DNA from: Sclerotiophoma versabilis
Taxonomy: Eukaryota > Ascomycota > Dothideomycetes > Pleosporales > Didymellaceae
Direction: 5' to 3'
Length of the DNA stretch: 64,000 nucleotides
Assembly: GCA_012274445.1 (NCBI GenBank)
Contig: JAAROD010000054.1
Coordinates: forward strand, 372,001 to 436,000
Below the pieces are notes generated by a model. It did no database searches and had not been told where the DNA came from. It saw only the letters and a program-made list of their open reading frames with translations. Both the position numbers and the translations under genes were made by a program. The first letter of the stretch is position 1, and each line of letters opens with the position of its first letter. Positions 54,948-64,000 of the stretch are shown one piece after another.

Positions 54948-56671
54948 CTACATCGTGCTCACTCTGCTCACCATTTCGTGACTATCTTGACTATCCTTAT
55001 TCTTAGAGTGACCGCCGGGCACATACTCGAGGTCCTCGTCTTCAAGATCTGTGTCCAGCGCCTCGTCGCTGAGCATCTTGGGGTTGAAAGCGAATGCACC
55101 TTTGGGTATGAACGTACTCGTCATGACGAGTACTGCAATGACAGTGAATTGAATGCCCGCTACGTTCCGAATAGCAGGCTGGATCTGGTCCTTGTTTGCA
55201 ACGGACACTTGATCGATGTATGTGCCTAAGCACACTGATGCAATGGCGTAGGTGACAATGTATGAGCTGTAGAGGAAAGCCATCACTGCGCCCAGCGCTG
55301 ATACGTTCTTCGTATCCGACTCGATGCGCGCGAGAGACCTATCCATGCCATAAGCAGAATTTATAAGAGAAGGACCGAAGCCGCACTTACGCTTGAATGT
55401 ATGCGGCAAGAGAAACATCACCAGCTGCCCAGCCGAAACTAATGGGAAGGAACGTTGCTGCAACAATCCATGCTTGTCCCACGTCGCCCTTGGGTGGATG
55501 CCAGAATGGCAGATACCAGACGATCAAGAGGGCTAGTGCGTCGATGCGCAGCCATGGCATTGGCGTTTGCACAAGATTCGTGAACATGAACACGAACAAC
55601 GCGCCGAGCAGTTCACCAAAGTTCGAGCCGCCAACCATGATCTGCGCCCAAGCTGAGTTTCCAAGATAACGACGAGCGACTGCCGGCGCGATGGCATTTT
55701 CGAGGTATCGGTGGCCGTAGAGAGCAACAGCGTATCCAGGGAGCAGCCACACGAACTTCCTATGCGTGAAGATGATCTTGCCGCCCGTCCATATCGATTC
55801 GAAAAACAGATAGAAGCCGCTTCCTACAGCTTTGACGTATGTTGGCTGGCCCTCGAGGACCAGATTGCTTTCGACTGGAGGCCCTGTTTCTTGAATGAAG
55901 AACCACAGGAACGAGGCTGCGGCGAAGAATATCGGTGTAATGATGAAAGAGAAGTTGTTGCCGAAGTGCGGGATTAGAGCAAGTGCTGTGCAGAATGCCC
56001 CTGCCGTGCCAGAAACTTCGTAGAAGATATGGACAAGTGAGTCCATACGTCGCAGCTTCTGTACATTACCACCCACGAGATCGCGAGGAATGACTCGTCG
56101 AATGAGCTCTACCATGCCATATACAACACCGCACACACAGTCTGCATCTTGTCAGTACATGATACTTTGCCAAGTGTCCTGAAGTACGTTCTCGTAGTAT
56201 GAAAGAAGTCCATCACTTACAGATTGGAATAATGCCATCGGTGTTGTAATCTCCATAGTAGCTAAAATCTTCCTCGGGGTGCCCGTTCGGTACGAACCTG
56301 CCACCAGTAGCTGCGTCTAGGATGAGAAGTATGCTGCTCATCACCCCAAATATCAAGATAGCGCATGCCAGAACGTTTTTTGTTGGATATGTCTTGATCA
56401 ATGGAGCTATTAAAATCGATCCCACGCATTGGAAGGCCTGATTGAGACCGGTCAAAATACCGACTCGTTGGAATGTAATTGAGACATTTGTCCGCTTCTC
56501 GAGTTCATCATACCGGTTTGTTGCAAGAGCAATGATGGAGCCGTTGAACGCTTCGAGTCCGAATTTGTAAATCATGATACCGGCGATGTATATGGCGATG
56601 TTTCGCCGCTCGATGGGCGTGTAGATCTTCCATGTGTCGCGGACAACCGCTATGGGTCGGAACCTGGTCAT
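54948..56671 (-). CDS. MFS-like multi-pass transporter, substrate unknown
   Basis: Integral membrane protein, 530 aa. Exons are 56671-56221, 56141-55391 and 55338-54948 (introns 79 and 52 bp); the joins give IIPIYCVCGVVYGMVELIRR and AAYIQASLARIESD in frame. The start MTRFRPIAVVRDTWKIYTP follows a non-ATG open stretch. About ten to twelve hydrophobic segments are visible, for example IAIYIAGIMIYKFGLEAFNG, LACAILIFGVMSSILLIL, FSFIITPIFFAAASFLWFF, FVWLLPGYAVALYG, SNFGELLGALFVFMF and LYSSYIVTYAIASVCLG. The arrangement fits a major-facilitator-type carrier in two halves with a soluble acidic tail (DTDLEDEDLEYVPGG). I do not recognise the subfamily, so substrate and location are open. Confidence 0.75.
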
Positions 56672-57764
56672 GGTCGGTAATGTGCTACAGAAAGTAGCAA
56701 CAATCCCAGAAATGCGGAGACGTAGGTTATACACCACGAAAGCCGTGGTGTTGTGTTAGAATTATCGGCCAATCAGGACAATCGACAATTGCATGTGCAG
56801 ACTATAGCCTCTCCCAAGAAAGATTGGCTGCGACGCCCGCATGAGTGACGAGAGCGCATTGTGAGAAGTGCTTGTCGTCCGTATCAGCTGAAGAGGGTGC
56901 CGCAGTGGTTTCATAGCCAAGGTGTGCCACTGAGGACCGAGTCAAAGTGCGAACTTGGCAGGTTGCTCCGCGCTGTCCAGTCAGGGTGTAGAATGCAGCA
57001 CGTGGAGCACGCAAGGACTCCCGATCACCAACACCAACATGAGTTTGGCGATGTACGCAGCCCGGACTTGGACTGTGCGCTGCAGACGAAAGGGCTCCCT
57101 GACAATGTCACTGCATCTACAGTATGTGAACAACTAGGAAGATGCGGTTTCGTGAGAGAGGACGAAAAAGGAACTCAATGAATTTCAAATGTTAATAGTT
57201 TGGGGTAAAGCTGACTTCTTAGTCTCAACGCGACAGCTGGCAGCAGTATCAAAACAGTCACCGGCAAGGCTGGACCGGACTTGTGCAAGCTATTCCGTGT
57301 TCCCGGTCATGGAAATTCCTGTATCTCGGAACCCCGGCAAGCGCATCCTTCGAAAGCGTCATTTCAGGAAAGACGCATGCTCATGACAGTTGATACAAGT
57401 GGATCAGTCGATCTACCCACTCTGGTGTGTTCCTGCAGTAGAGCGTGTCGAATGCAGATGCTACCTGTCCTGGATGTGAAATCAAGTGACAGAATACCGT
57501 GATCGTAAGAACCTCAAATCTGAGGTCTCTAGAAGATATCAGTGACTGAGTATACGCTAGAGTATGAAAGTAAAGCTGACCTCTGCGCCAATCCAACCGT
57601 CCCACCCGTCTGTCTGCTATACAGCAGTTGGCGTGCTTTCGAACCAGCCAATCGCTGGTGGTGTGCTTGCCGAGTTCCTTTGAAGGCCATGCTTGTTCAT
57701 CTTATCGTTCGTTCGAAGATCTTCATCACCCCAAGGGTATCAATGTGCCATCACTCGATTCAGC
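56672..57764. other. 1.1 kb spacer, no gene
   Basis: Lies between the transporter start and the CWC21 stop (both minus). Only short frames without features; no repeat noted. Confidence 0.4.
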
Positions 57765-58367
57765 TCACTCAGAATCATCCTCCTTGTAACGGCGTGCTTC
57801 TCTGGCCCGTTCAGCCTTCTCATCGTCCTCAGCTTCTCGCTTCGCCAGAGACTCTCGTAGCCGCTCCTCCTGCTTCCGCCAGTGGCTGCCTTCCTCGTAG
57901 TCTTCGCTGATGCCCAGCGCTTTCCTCATCCTGTCACTCTCCTCTGCCTTCGCCTTCGCAAGATCGTGAACCTGGTGTGACTTCAACCGCTTAGCGTTAG
58001 GGCCGAGGTCTCTCCCGTCTTTCCGGTCCTGGTCGAGCTTTCGGCGGAGGGCTTCGCATTGGTCGTCAATCTCGTCTTCGTCAACACTTGCTCACTGTCA
58101 GTGCTTACGTCATGGATGTATACAAAAGGCATAATACCCCTCTTCTTCAAGCTTGTCTCTCAGCTCAAAGACTTTGACTTCGATGTCACGCTTCGCTTCG
58201 TGTTCGAGGATATCTGCATCTGGCTGGCGCGGTCGATGTCTTGCATGATCAAAGTCCTTCTGATATGGCGCCACCTTATCGCGAGGTCGGAGGAGCGAGC
58301 GGTTTTTCTGGACGTAGCCTGAGGTACCACTACCTCTTGGTGTCGTGAGTCCAACGTTATCAGCCAT
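57765..58367 (-). CDS. CWC21: pre-mRNA splicing factor Cwc21 (SRRM2 N-terminal type)
   Basis: Spliceosome component, 183 aa. In yeast it sits close to the catalytic core with Prp8 and Snu114. Exons 58367-58138 and 58086-57765 have a 51-bp intron (GTATTA..AAG). The N-terminus MADNVGLTTPRGSGTSGYVQ and the following KNRSLLRPRD are the invariant start of the family, which contacts Prp8. The cwf21 domain is completed by the splice: ILEHEAKRDIEVKVFELRD, then KLEEEGVDEDEIDDQCEALR and KLDQDRK. The C-terminal half is a long charged helix (SHQVHDLAKAKAEESDRMRK), ending with RRYKEDDSE. The length is short for a metazoan SRRM2 but normal for fungi. It is divergent from CDC123 (204 bp). Confidence 0.92.
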
Positions 58368-58571
58368 GATGTGTGATGTGATTGTTCGAGTGTTCAAGTG
58401 TTCGAGAACTCAAGCAAGGAGATGCGGAGTTTCGGAGGTGGGGCCCGTGCCTTCAATTGCAATGATGCCCCACCAAAGATTTCCCAGTGAACCAAATGAC
58501 GACTCACACAGGATGAAATCCACACATCGCAGCGCACGCTTCCCAGAGCAACACAAGCCACATCGCCCACC
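58368..58571. promoter_or_regulatory. bidirectional promoter CWC21 / CDC123
   Basis: 204 bp between divergent start codons; no TATA box recognised. A CCAA-containing stretch occurs near 58470. Confidence 0.4.
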
Positions 58572-59777
58572 ATGAGCACTCAAGAACCGCTCACCGAATT
58601 GCCGTTCCCACCCGTCACCAAACAGCACATCCTCAACTGCTCTTACCACAGCTGGCATCCCAAGTACCGCGCAGTCACACCGAAGGCGCGCCTTGTGCCA
58701 CTTCCTTCCGCCTTTATAGACTACCTCAAATCTGATGGCATAGTATTGCCTCCTGAGGAGACAGATAACGCTACATGGTCTGACGACGACAGCGGCATCT
58801 TCTCAGGCGCAGACAATAACGACGGCGGCGAAGAGGAGGATGCAGATCCCAGTGCTCACTGGCGCGATACGCACGAAGCAATTGAAAGGACGATTGAAGA
58901 GCTGGGTGGCAAGGTCGCTCCTAAGCTGAACTGGAGCGCGCCGAAAGATGCAACTTGGATTGCCGCTACAAATAGCATGGAGTGCTCGACACCGAACGAT
59001 ATCTACCTGCTACTGAAGAGCAGCGACTTTATCACCCACGACCTGGCGCACGCTTTCGACGACACAGCCGATCAGTCGACAACACCAGATCCCGATATAG
59101 CATATCATCTTGTCCTGCGAAAGTGGATCAACCTCAATCCCAGCGTCGAGTTTAGGTGCTTCGTACGCAATCGACAGCTCATCGCACTATGCCAGCGAGA
59201 CCTGAACCACTTCGACTTCCTCTTCAATATGCAAGACAAGCTGCGACAGCTCATACAGGAATTTTTCGACTCCAAACTGCGAGATACATTCCCAGACCCC
59301 AGCTTCACCTTCGACGTATACATCCCGCCACCGCACGATAGAGTATGGGTTGTAGATTTCAACCCTTGGGCTATGCGAACTGATCCTCTCCTTTTCTCGT
59401 GGATGGAGCTACTTACAATGGAGGTGCCTGAAAACACGGGTACAGAAGAGAAGGAAGAGGTGGTCCGCATACCCATCGCACGTGCCGGAGGTACTACAGT
59501 CATATCTCTAGACGACATCGGAAGCGCAAGCGACTCAGAAGACTCAGACGACGAAGATGTCGAAGAGATCTGGCAGCCAGAGTTTAGGTTGGTACGGAAG
59601 GACGATCCTGAGGCATATGGTTTCACTACGCCGCAGTACAGCGCGCACAAGATGCCGAGAGATGTTGTTGATGCAGCTAGCGGCGGAGAGGGCATGATGC
59701 GCGAGTTCGCAATGCAATGGCAGGATGCGCAGAGGCTGGCTGAGCAGCAGAGGCAAGAAGACAGCGAAGAAGACTAG
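58572..59777 (+). CDS. CDC123: eIF2 assembly chaperone Cdc123 (D123 family)
   Basis: Cytosolic ATP-grasp-like protein that helps join eIF2 gamma with alpha, needed for translation initiation and G1 progress in yeast, 401 aa, intronless. The start MSTQEPLTELPFPPVTKQHI is followed by LNCSYHSWHPKYRAVTPKAR, a family hallmark. KLNWSAPKDATWIAATNSME is the conserved substrate-face block. LRKWINLNPSVEFRCFVRNR and VWVVDFNPWAMRTDPLLFSW contain the ATP/Mg-binding Arg, Asp and Asn residues expected. An acidic insert (about 70-95) and an acidic tail (SASDSEDSDDEDVEE) are usual in fungi. Length and order are normal. Confidence 0.95.
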   Translation: MSTQEPLTELPFPPVTKQHILNCSYHSWHPKYRAVTPKARLVPLPSAFIDYLKSDGIVLPPEETDNATWSDDDSGIFSGADNNDGGEEEDADPSAHWRDTHEAIERTIEELGGKVAPKLNWSAPKDATWIAATNSMECSTPNDIYLLLKSSDFITHDLAHAFDDTADQSTTPDPDIAYHLVLRKWINLNPSVEFRCFVRNRQLIALCQRDLNHFDFLFNMQDKLRQLIQEFFDSKLRDTFPDPSFTFDVYIPPPHDRVWVVDFNPWAMRTDPLLFSWMELLTMEVPENTGTEEKEEVVRIPIARAGGTTVISLDDIGSASDSEDSDDEDVEEIWQPEFRLVRKDDPEAYGFTTPQYSAHKMPRDVVDAASGGEGMMREFAMQWQDAQRLAEQQRQEDSEED

Positions 59778-60190
59778 ACACTAATGCAACTGGCGCTCCA
59801 ACGCCGTTCACAAACAAGCGATTCCCTGGACACGAGAGGCAGTTGACTCCTATATAATGGCCTTCTGTTAGCTGACAAGTAGCCTCACGATTACAAGCAC
59901 AGGTGAGGCGAGGTCTTTGGTGATTTCTTGGTTTTACATTGATATTGAGACACAGAAATAGTACCTTGGACTGCTTACCAACTCGTCCCTGGAGCGCATG
60001 GCCCTCATAATGATGTCCTGGCTGCCAGCAGTCTCCCCATCATGCCTTTCATCATAGCCATCATAATGCAACGTCGTATCCAATATCGTATCCAAGCATC
60101 ATAATATACTCGCCTTCCCTTGTATCGTATCATATCGTATCAATCCCTGTGACCAGCAGGATCCCAATAACACCACCTTTCCGCCATCTC
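59778..60190. other. convergent spacer with short tandem repeats
   Basis: Contains two copies of TCGTATCCAA (60074-60083 and 60086-60095) and two abutting copies of TATCGTATCA (60123-60142). No gene is seen. Confidence 0.45.
60123..60142. repeat. 2 x TATCGTATCA tandem repeat
   Basis: Two perfect abutting 10-mers, with related TCGTATC copies about 40 bp upstream; a small slippage repeat in the 3' region of the F-box-like gene. Confidence 0.6.
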
Positions 60191-61408
60191 CTAGACCTCA
60201 ATCAAGAACTGGTCCAGATCACTCAGTCGCACCTCCCGCCCCCGCCCTGTCATCCTTCGCCCGTTGAGTCCCACAGGCGCCTGCTCGACAACCCGCCAGT
60301 TCTCCCAACTCGTGCTCACGACCCGCTTTTTTGGCTGCGGCACTACGCCCACAGATACACCGCACCCGAGGCTCCCGCGCTTGACTTGCATGTCGATCTT
60401 GCCGCCGCAGATGCCGCGCAAGAGGTGGCTGACGGGGCTCGATTCGTCGCTCCAGACGCTGGAGTACGACTCTGCGCCCGGGTAGAGGATACGCGCTTGC
60501 AGAGAGATGATGGGGGATGGCGGAGAAGGAGTGGCTGCAGGCGTGGAGGGAAAAAGGACGCGGAGTGTATCTGCAAGAGCCGCGAGGGCAGCAGAGCATG
60601 TCGACTTGTCGAAAGCAGGGAACGTGTTTGGTGATTTGGAGGGCGGTGGCTGGCGCTGCAGAGGAGGGTCGAGACGGAGACGTGTTCGACTGGAACGCAG
60701 ACGCGGGGTGGGATTCGCTGTTGCGCGAGACGTTGAACGTGCTGGCGTTGCTGCGAAGGATGATTGTGGGGTGAGGCTCAGGTCCGCACTCGAGTCGAGC
60801 GAGGTATTGGGAGGCAACTCTGGTTCTTTGGCGCCCGTGTAGTATCCTGAGATGTATACGCGATGCGCTTGCTTGAGGAGGGACGGGTAGAGATGGTTCA
60901 GCACCAGGACGCCGTGAGGGTAGGATACGTAAAGAGACAGTCCTTCGGTGTCATCCTCAGCAGTGGATGTGCCCTTGGCACGCGCGGCTTTACGCGCTTT
61001 CCTACCGCGCATGTAGTCTTTCAGCTCGTCGTTGACCAGACGACACGTCCTCAGTAAGGCCAGCGGGCCTGGCAACTGCAGCTGTGGCTTGCCACCAGTC
61101 CATACGTCTTCCTGGTCGAGCGCGACTTCAGGCGGTGTAGCGGCGGAAAGGAGCGACGCATCGTGGTTGCTGCGCACAAGAGGCGCGAAGTCGAGTGGGA
61201 GGCCTGGCACGTTGACTTTACGCGCCTTGTCGCGTATGCGGTGACCGAAGATGGTGGTGTAACCAGCAGAGACCGTGATCGCTTGCGGCTCGGCGAGGAG
61301 GTAGTCGTAGATGTGACAACGCAGTTCTGTCGGAAGCGAGAGGAAGCCACAATACGTATCGACCGTTGGGGAGCATGCGGGCACCCGTGGGGCATCCTTG
61401 ACGCGCAT
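60191..61408 (-). CDS. F-box-like domain protein of unknown role, 405 aa
   Basis: Intronless frame from ATG 61408; the frame is open further upstream from a TTG only. Residues about 20-50 (GFLSLPTELRCHIYDYLLAE) resemble the short F-box-like motif found at the start of many fungal proteins, where LPxELRxxIYxxLL binds Skp1. LPGPLALLRTCRLVNDEL (about 125) matches the usual second block of this group (LLxTCRxVxxE). The middle (about 220-290) is Pro/Ser/Arg-rich and probably disordered. The C-terminus ends with VRLSDLDQFLIEV. No signal peptide or membrane span is present. A role in ubiquitin targeting is inference. Confidence 0.7.
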   Translation of the reverse strand: MRVKDAPRVPACSPTVDTYCGFLSLPTELRCHIYDYLLAEPQAITVSAGYTTIFGHRIRDKARKVNVPGLPLDFAPLVRSNHDASLLSAATPPEVALDQEDVWTGGKPQLQLPGPLALLRTCRLVNDELKDYMRGRKARKAARAKGTSTAEDDTEGLSLYVSYPHGVLVLNHLYPSLLKQAHRVYISGYYTGAKEPELPPNTSLDSSADLSLTPQSSFAATPARSTSRATANPTPRLRSSRTRLRLDPPLQRQPPPSKSPNTFPAFDKSTCSAALAALADTLRVLFPSTPAATPSPPSPIISLQARILYPGAESYSSVWSDESSPVSHLLRGICGGKIDMQVKRGSLGCGVSVGVVPQPKKRVVSTSWENWRVVEQAPVGLNGRRMTGRGREVRLSDLDQFLIEV

Positions 61409-62128
61409 CTTGAAGCAATCCGCGGATACTAAATTTTCGAGGTGATGCAAAAGTTATATCGGGTACCGAGAGCGTGATGTTGGTTCCAAGATAATTCTTC
61501 AGGCTCTAGAAACGGTGGACAGCTGAACTACAGTCTGGAACTGGTTCTGTTTACGCTGCGGGGGAAACGGACGAGGGAGTCCGTGTGAATGACTGGCCGA
61601 GCAACCGCGATGAGGTGAACCAGGTTGTGCATGAGTCCGACTCGTGTCCCATGCATAACTCGGTCACCGCCTCTCAACGGCAGTCACGATCGCCGCCAGC
61701 CAATCAAAGCCGCCCCACAATATCAGTTGCTTCGACAGCTGTGCATAACTGGATTCTAGTGGGCGATCCAGTTCGTTTGCAGTGGATCTTCAGACGTTTT
61801 CCACTGTCTCGCGAACAGGTTTGCGTTTCAGATAGTTCCATCTTGACCGGAGAAAATTCAGGGTCCATTGTGTTGGTCTTGCTTGGAAGATCAGATGTAG
61901 CAGCCATGCATCGTCGACTCACACGATAAAACCAGGAGGTTTGTAGCATATCTTGGGCGACCATCTTCCATGCAGCGTAGTCTTGTACTAATCTATAAGC
62001 TTGCAACGACTACGCAGGTCTGCTTCGAAGGCCTCCGTTAAAGTTGGGGTTTGGGGACTTGCACCTGGCGTTTCCTTTGTTTTCGAAACGTCAATTTAGA
62101 GCAAACCTCAACGGCGCTTCTTGAACGA
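61409..62128. other. spacer, no gene
   Basis: Upstream of the F-box-like gene and downstream of the right-edge regulator. Two overlapping frames of about 100-114 codons show no features. Confidence 0.4.
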
Positions 62129-63743
62129 TCAATACTCGATTGTAACTGTCGTCCCTCCTCCACTTCTCATCTCTACCACATTCGCAAGCCTCACTCTTGC
62201 CCAACGCTCATCATTCCTCGCATATGCGATATCCAAAGAAACAATCCTCAGATGTTCTGGCACAATCAAATCCTCCTGCGCCTTCTGCCCTGTCATGTAC
62301 TCACCTAATCCCAGCTCCTTCATCGCGGCACCCTGCTCCAACCCCCAAGCCACCGTCCCAATCTTGCTTGCCAATCGCCCATCAAACAACCCCTCTCGTC
62401 GCGGATGCTTGAGCATGAGTTCAAGCGCCCTCTTCCGGAGCGCAACGCACGATGATGGCGCGCTGGTGCAGACGAGCCAAAGGGCGGATAAAGGACCAGG
62501 TGCTGATGAGTAAACAGGTGTTGACTGCGAGCTGAGCGAGAGAAGGTATTCGATGTGCGGTATCATGTTTTCAAAGTGTTCCGCGGCGTCGTAAGGATTA
62601 TCGGAGAGCGGGCTGGTCACGTCAAAGTATTGTTTCAGAGGAGCGATAGAAGAGCGCAACCAGTGGTGTGTCTGTGCGTGCAGGAGCATTGTTTTGGAGG
62701 AGTTATGCTCTGGCAGATTGATGCTGGGTGAATCAGTGCGGAGGGCATCAAGTGTTTTGGTTATGCGCTGAAAACGAGTGACGAGGAGGTTGTGCTCGTA
62801 TCGTATAGCGTCTCGGTCGGTGAGCGGGCGGACTACGCAGCCACGGTTGAAGGCGAGGGTATCGTTGAGGAGCGTCTCGACGGTGCAATGCAACTCGGAT
62901 AGTGCCCAGGGTGAGCTGATGTCTATATGGAAAGGCTCTGAAGCGCGCATGGATGGAACGACAGGCTCCCAGTTCTGGATATTTGACCAACTTATGCTGC
63001 TCCGTGCTTGGATGTCTAGTCCGGTGAATATTGATCTTAGCGAGTTGATATTGACTGGATGACTATTTCTGTCGCTGTAGCTCTGGAGCTTAGTCTCTTT
63101 CAGCATGCGTATCCCGCTCCGTAGATGAGTGAGTGCGGCTTGCTGCTGACCTTGGAGGTTAGCCATGCTGCCAAAGAGGACGCAGCAAGTCATAGCTGTC
63201 AGCTTATCTACCACACCGTTTCTACTACTTTCGTTTTGATCTCTGATCAGTTGCTGTATGGCCTTGTTTGACTGGCTCAGGGCGAACCGTAATTGTTTGC
63301 CTGCAACGTCTGTGCCAACATGTGACGATGCAGACTCGAAGAATCTCATGTACATAGCACCGAGAGCAATGACGCAATGCTGAATGGAGGCATGCTGGTG
63401 GGCAGCTTGCAGGACTTGACGCTGCCAGAACGCTGAATTGGAAGATCGTGCCAGAACAGGACCAGCATGCTTTACGTAGAACTGCAGACTGATACGTTCA
63501 TCGTCGGACCCAAGACGAAGCGACGGCACAAGGAAAGATGGCGCGTTGAAGGTACGAGTCTCTGATGCAAAGTCGACAACATCTCGGCCTAGGGTCGACA
63601 GACGTGGAGATGTCGGGGCAGTTCGTGTAGACAGGGAAGCTCGCATGGGAACAAACTCGGGATCGTAACCATCACACGTGCGGCCTGTGGTAGTGCACCG
63701 TTTACAATGAGGTTTCGTTTCGTCACATTTTATTCTGCGTATC
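62129..63743 (-). CDS. Zn2Cys6 transcription factor, 5' exon beyond the window
   Basis: The visible exon runs from an acceptor (TAG before 63743) to the stop at 62129, about 537 residues. It begins with IRRIKCDETKPHCKRCTTTG then RTCDGYDPEF, the second part of a Zn2Cys6 cluster: the third to sixth Cys and the linker. The first Cys-x2-Cys pair must come from an upstream exon; many fungal genes have an intron at exactly this point. No suitable exon is seen in the remaining 257 bases, so the gene is partial here. The rest is helical regulatory domain (ISLQFYVKHAGPVLARSSNS; ASIQHCVIALGAMYMRF; QQQAALTHLRSGIRML), as in many C6 regulators with a fungal-specific C-terminal domain. ATG 63646 is internal, not the true start. 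Targets are unknown. Confidence 0.8.
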
Positions 63744-64000
63744 CTACCAGGCGAGCATCAGCATCATGATGTAACACACAGCAGTAGTGAAGTCTGCCAA
63801 ACGTGTACATCTATGTCGCAGAAAGAGCTGTTTTGTACACTGATCAGCCAGCAAAAGACCACAGAGCCCTTTGTCGACTGCCCGAAACCTGTTGAAGATC
63901 TCCACAGCCATTTATGGTAGTTGCTGCGTCCTGCTTCCCCGCAGCATAGTAGGCTTGAAACAGAAATGATCTGGTGTCGTGCACAAGTAAGACCGAACTC

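Noticed and set aside
1..64000. tRNA, rRNA, CRISPR array, intact transposon or secondary-metabolite core gene
   Set aside because: I looked for T-loop GTTCRAAYC contexts, regular spaced repeats, transposase or reverse-transcriptase motifs and PKS/NRPS motifs by eye and found none; a covariance-model and profile search would be decisive.

Overview
This window looks like nuclear DNA of a filamentous ascomycete (Pezizomycotina). A plant-associated Dothideomycete is the best guess, but the exact taxon cannot be read from the sequence. The reasons: most genes are split by short (46-160 bp) GT..AG introns; the families are typically fungal (Zn2Cys6 regulators, gEgh16-type secreted protein, Cwc21, Loc1, Mak10, Vps55/Vps68); and there is a pectin lyase fused to a fungal CBM1 cellulose-binding module. 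I found no operons, CRISPR arrays, rRNA, recognisable tRNA or intact transposon.

Left part (1-30.4 kb): sparse and accessory-like, with 1-2 kb spacers. It holds a Zn2Cys6 regulator (460-3015), an unrecognised protein (3507-4787), a secreted pectin lyase-CBM1 (6878-8385), two unrecognised proteins (9510-10820; 11402-11947), a PX-associated/DUF3818 protein (12580-14676), a predicted membrane protein (15440-17416), a four-exon fungal-specific regulator with no visible zinc finger (18326-20483), a YAT-type amino-acid permease (22428-24029), a gEgh16-like secreted protein (24725-25769), a small cysteine-containing secreted protein (27825-28427) and a leucine-rich F-box-type gene (28460-29716).

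Right part (30.4-60 kb): dense and mostly conserved cell machinery. In order: RPC82 (Pol III) divergent from QCR2 (complex III); a very small CENP-W-type histone-fold gene; MAK10 (NatC); ATP15 (F1 epsilon); PRE5 (proteasome alpha) divergent from VPS55; VPS68, convergent with VPS55; LOC1 (60S biogenesis); an ABHD3/Eht1-type esterase; SCC4/MAU2 with a long Gln-rich tail; COG1; a Pho4-type bHLH regulator; an MFS-like transporter; CWC21 divergent from CDC123. Beyond 60 kb there are an F-box-like protein and a Zn2Cys6 regulator whose first exon lies past the right edge.

Most exon models were rebuilt by hand from splice signals, reading phase and family conservation; exon coordinates are given in each entry. 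The most notable observations are the adjacency of VPS55 and VPS68, whose yeast products form one complex; a degraded paralogue (48.5-49.5 kb) of the leucine-rich gene at 28.5 kb, carrying an in-frame stop; the pectin lyase-CBM1 fusion; and several perfect inverted repeats in promoters. I did not find a convincing wholly new multi-gene system.
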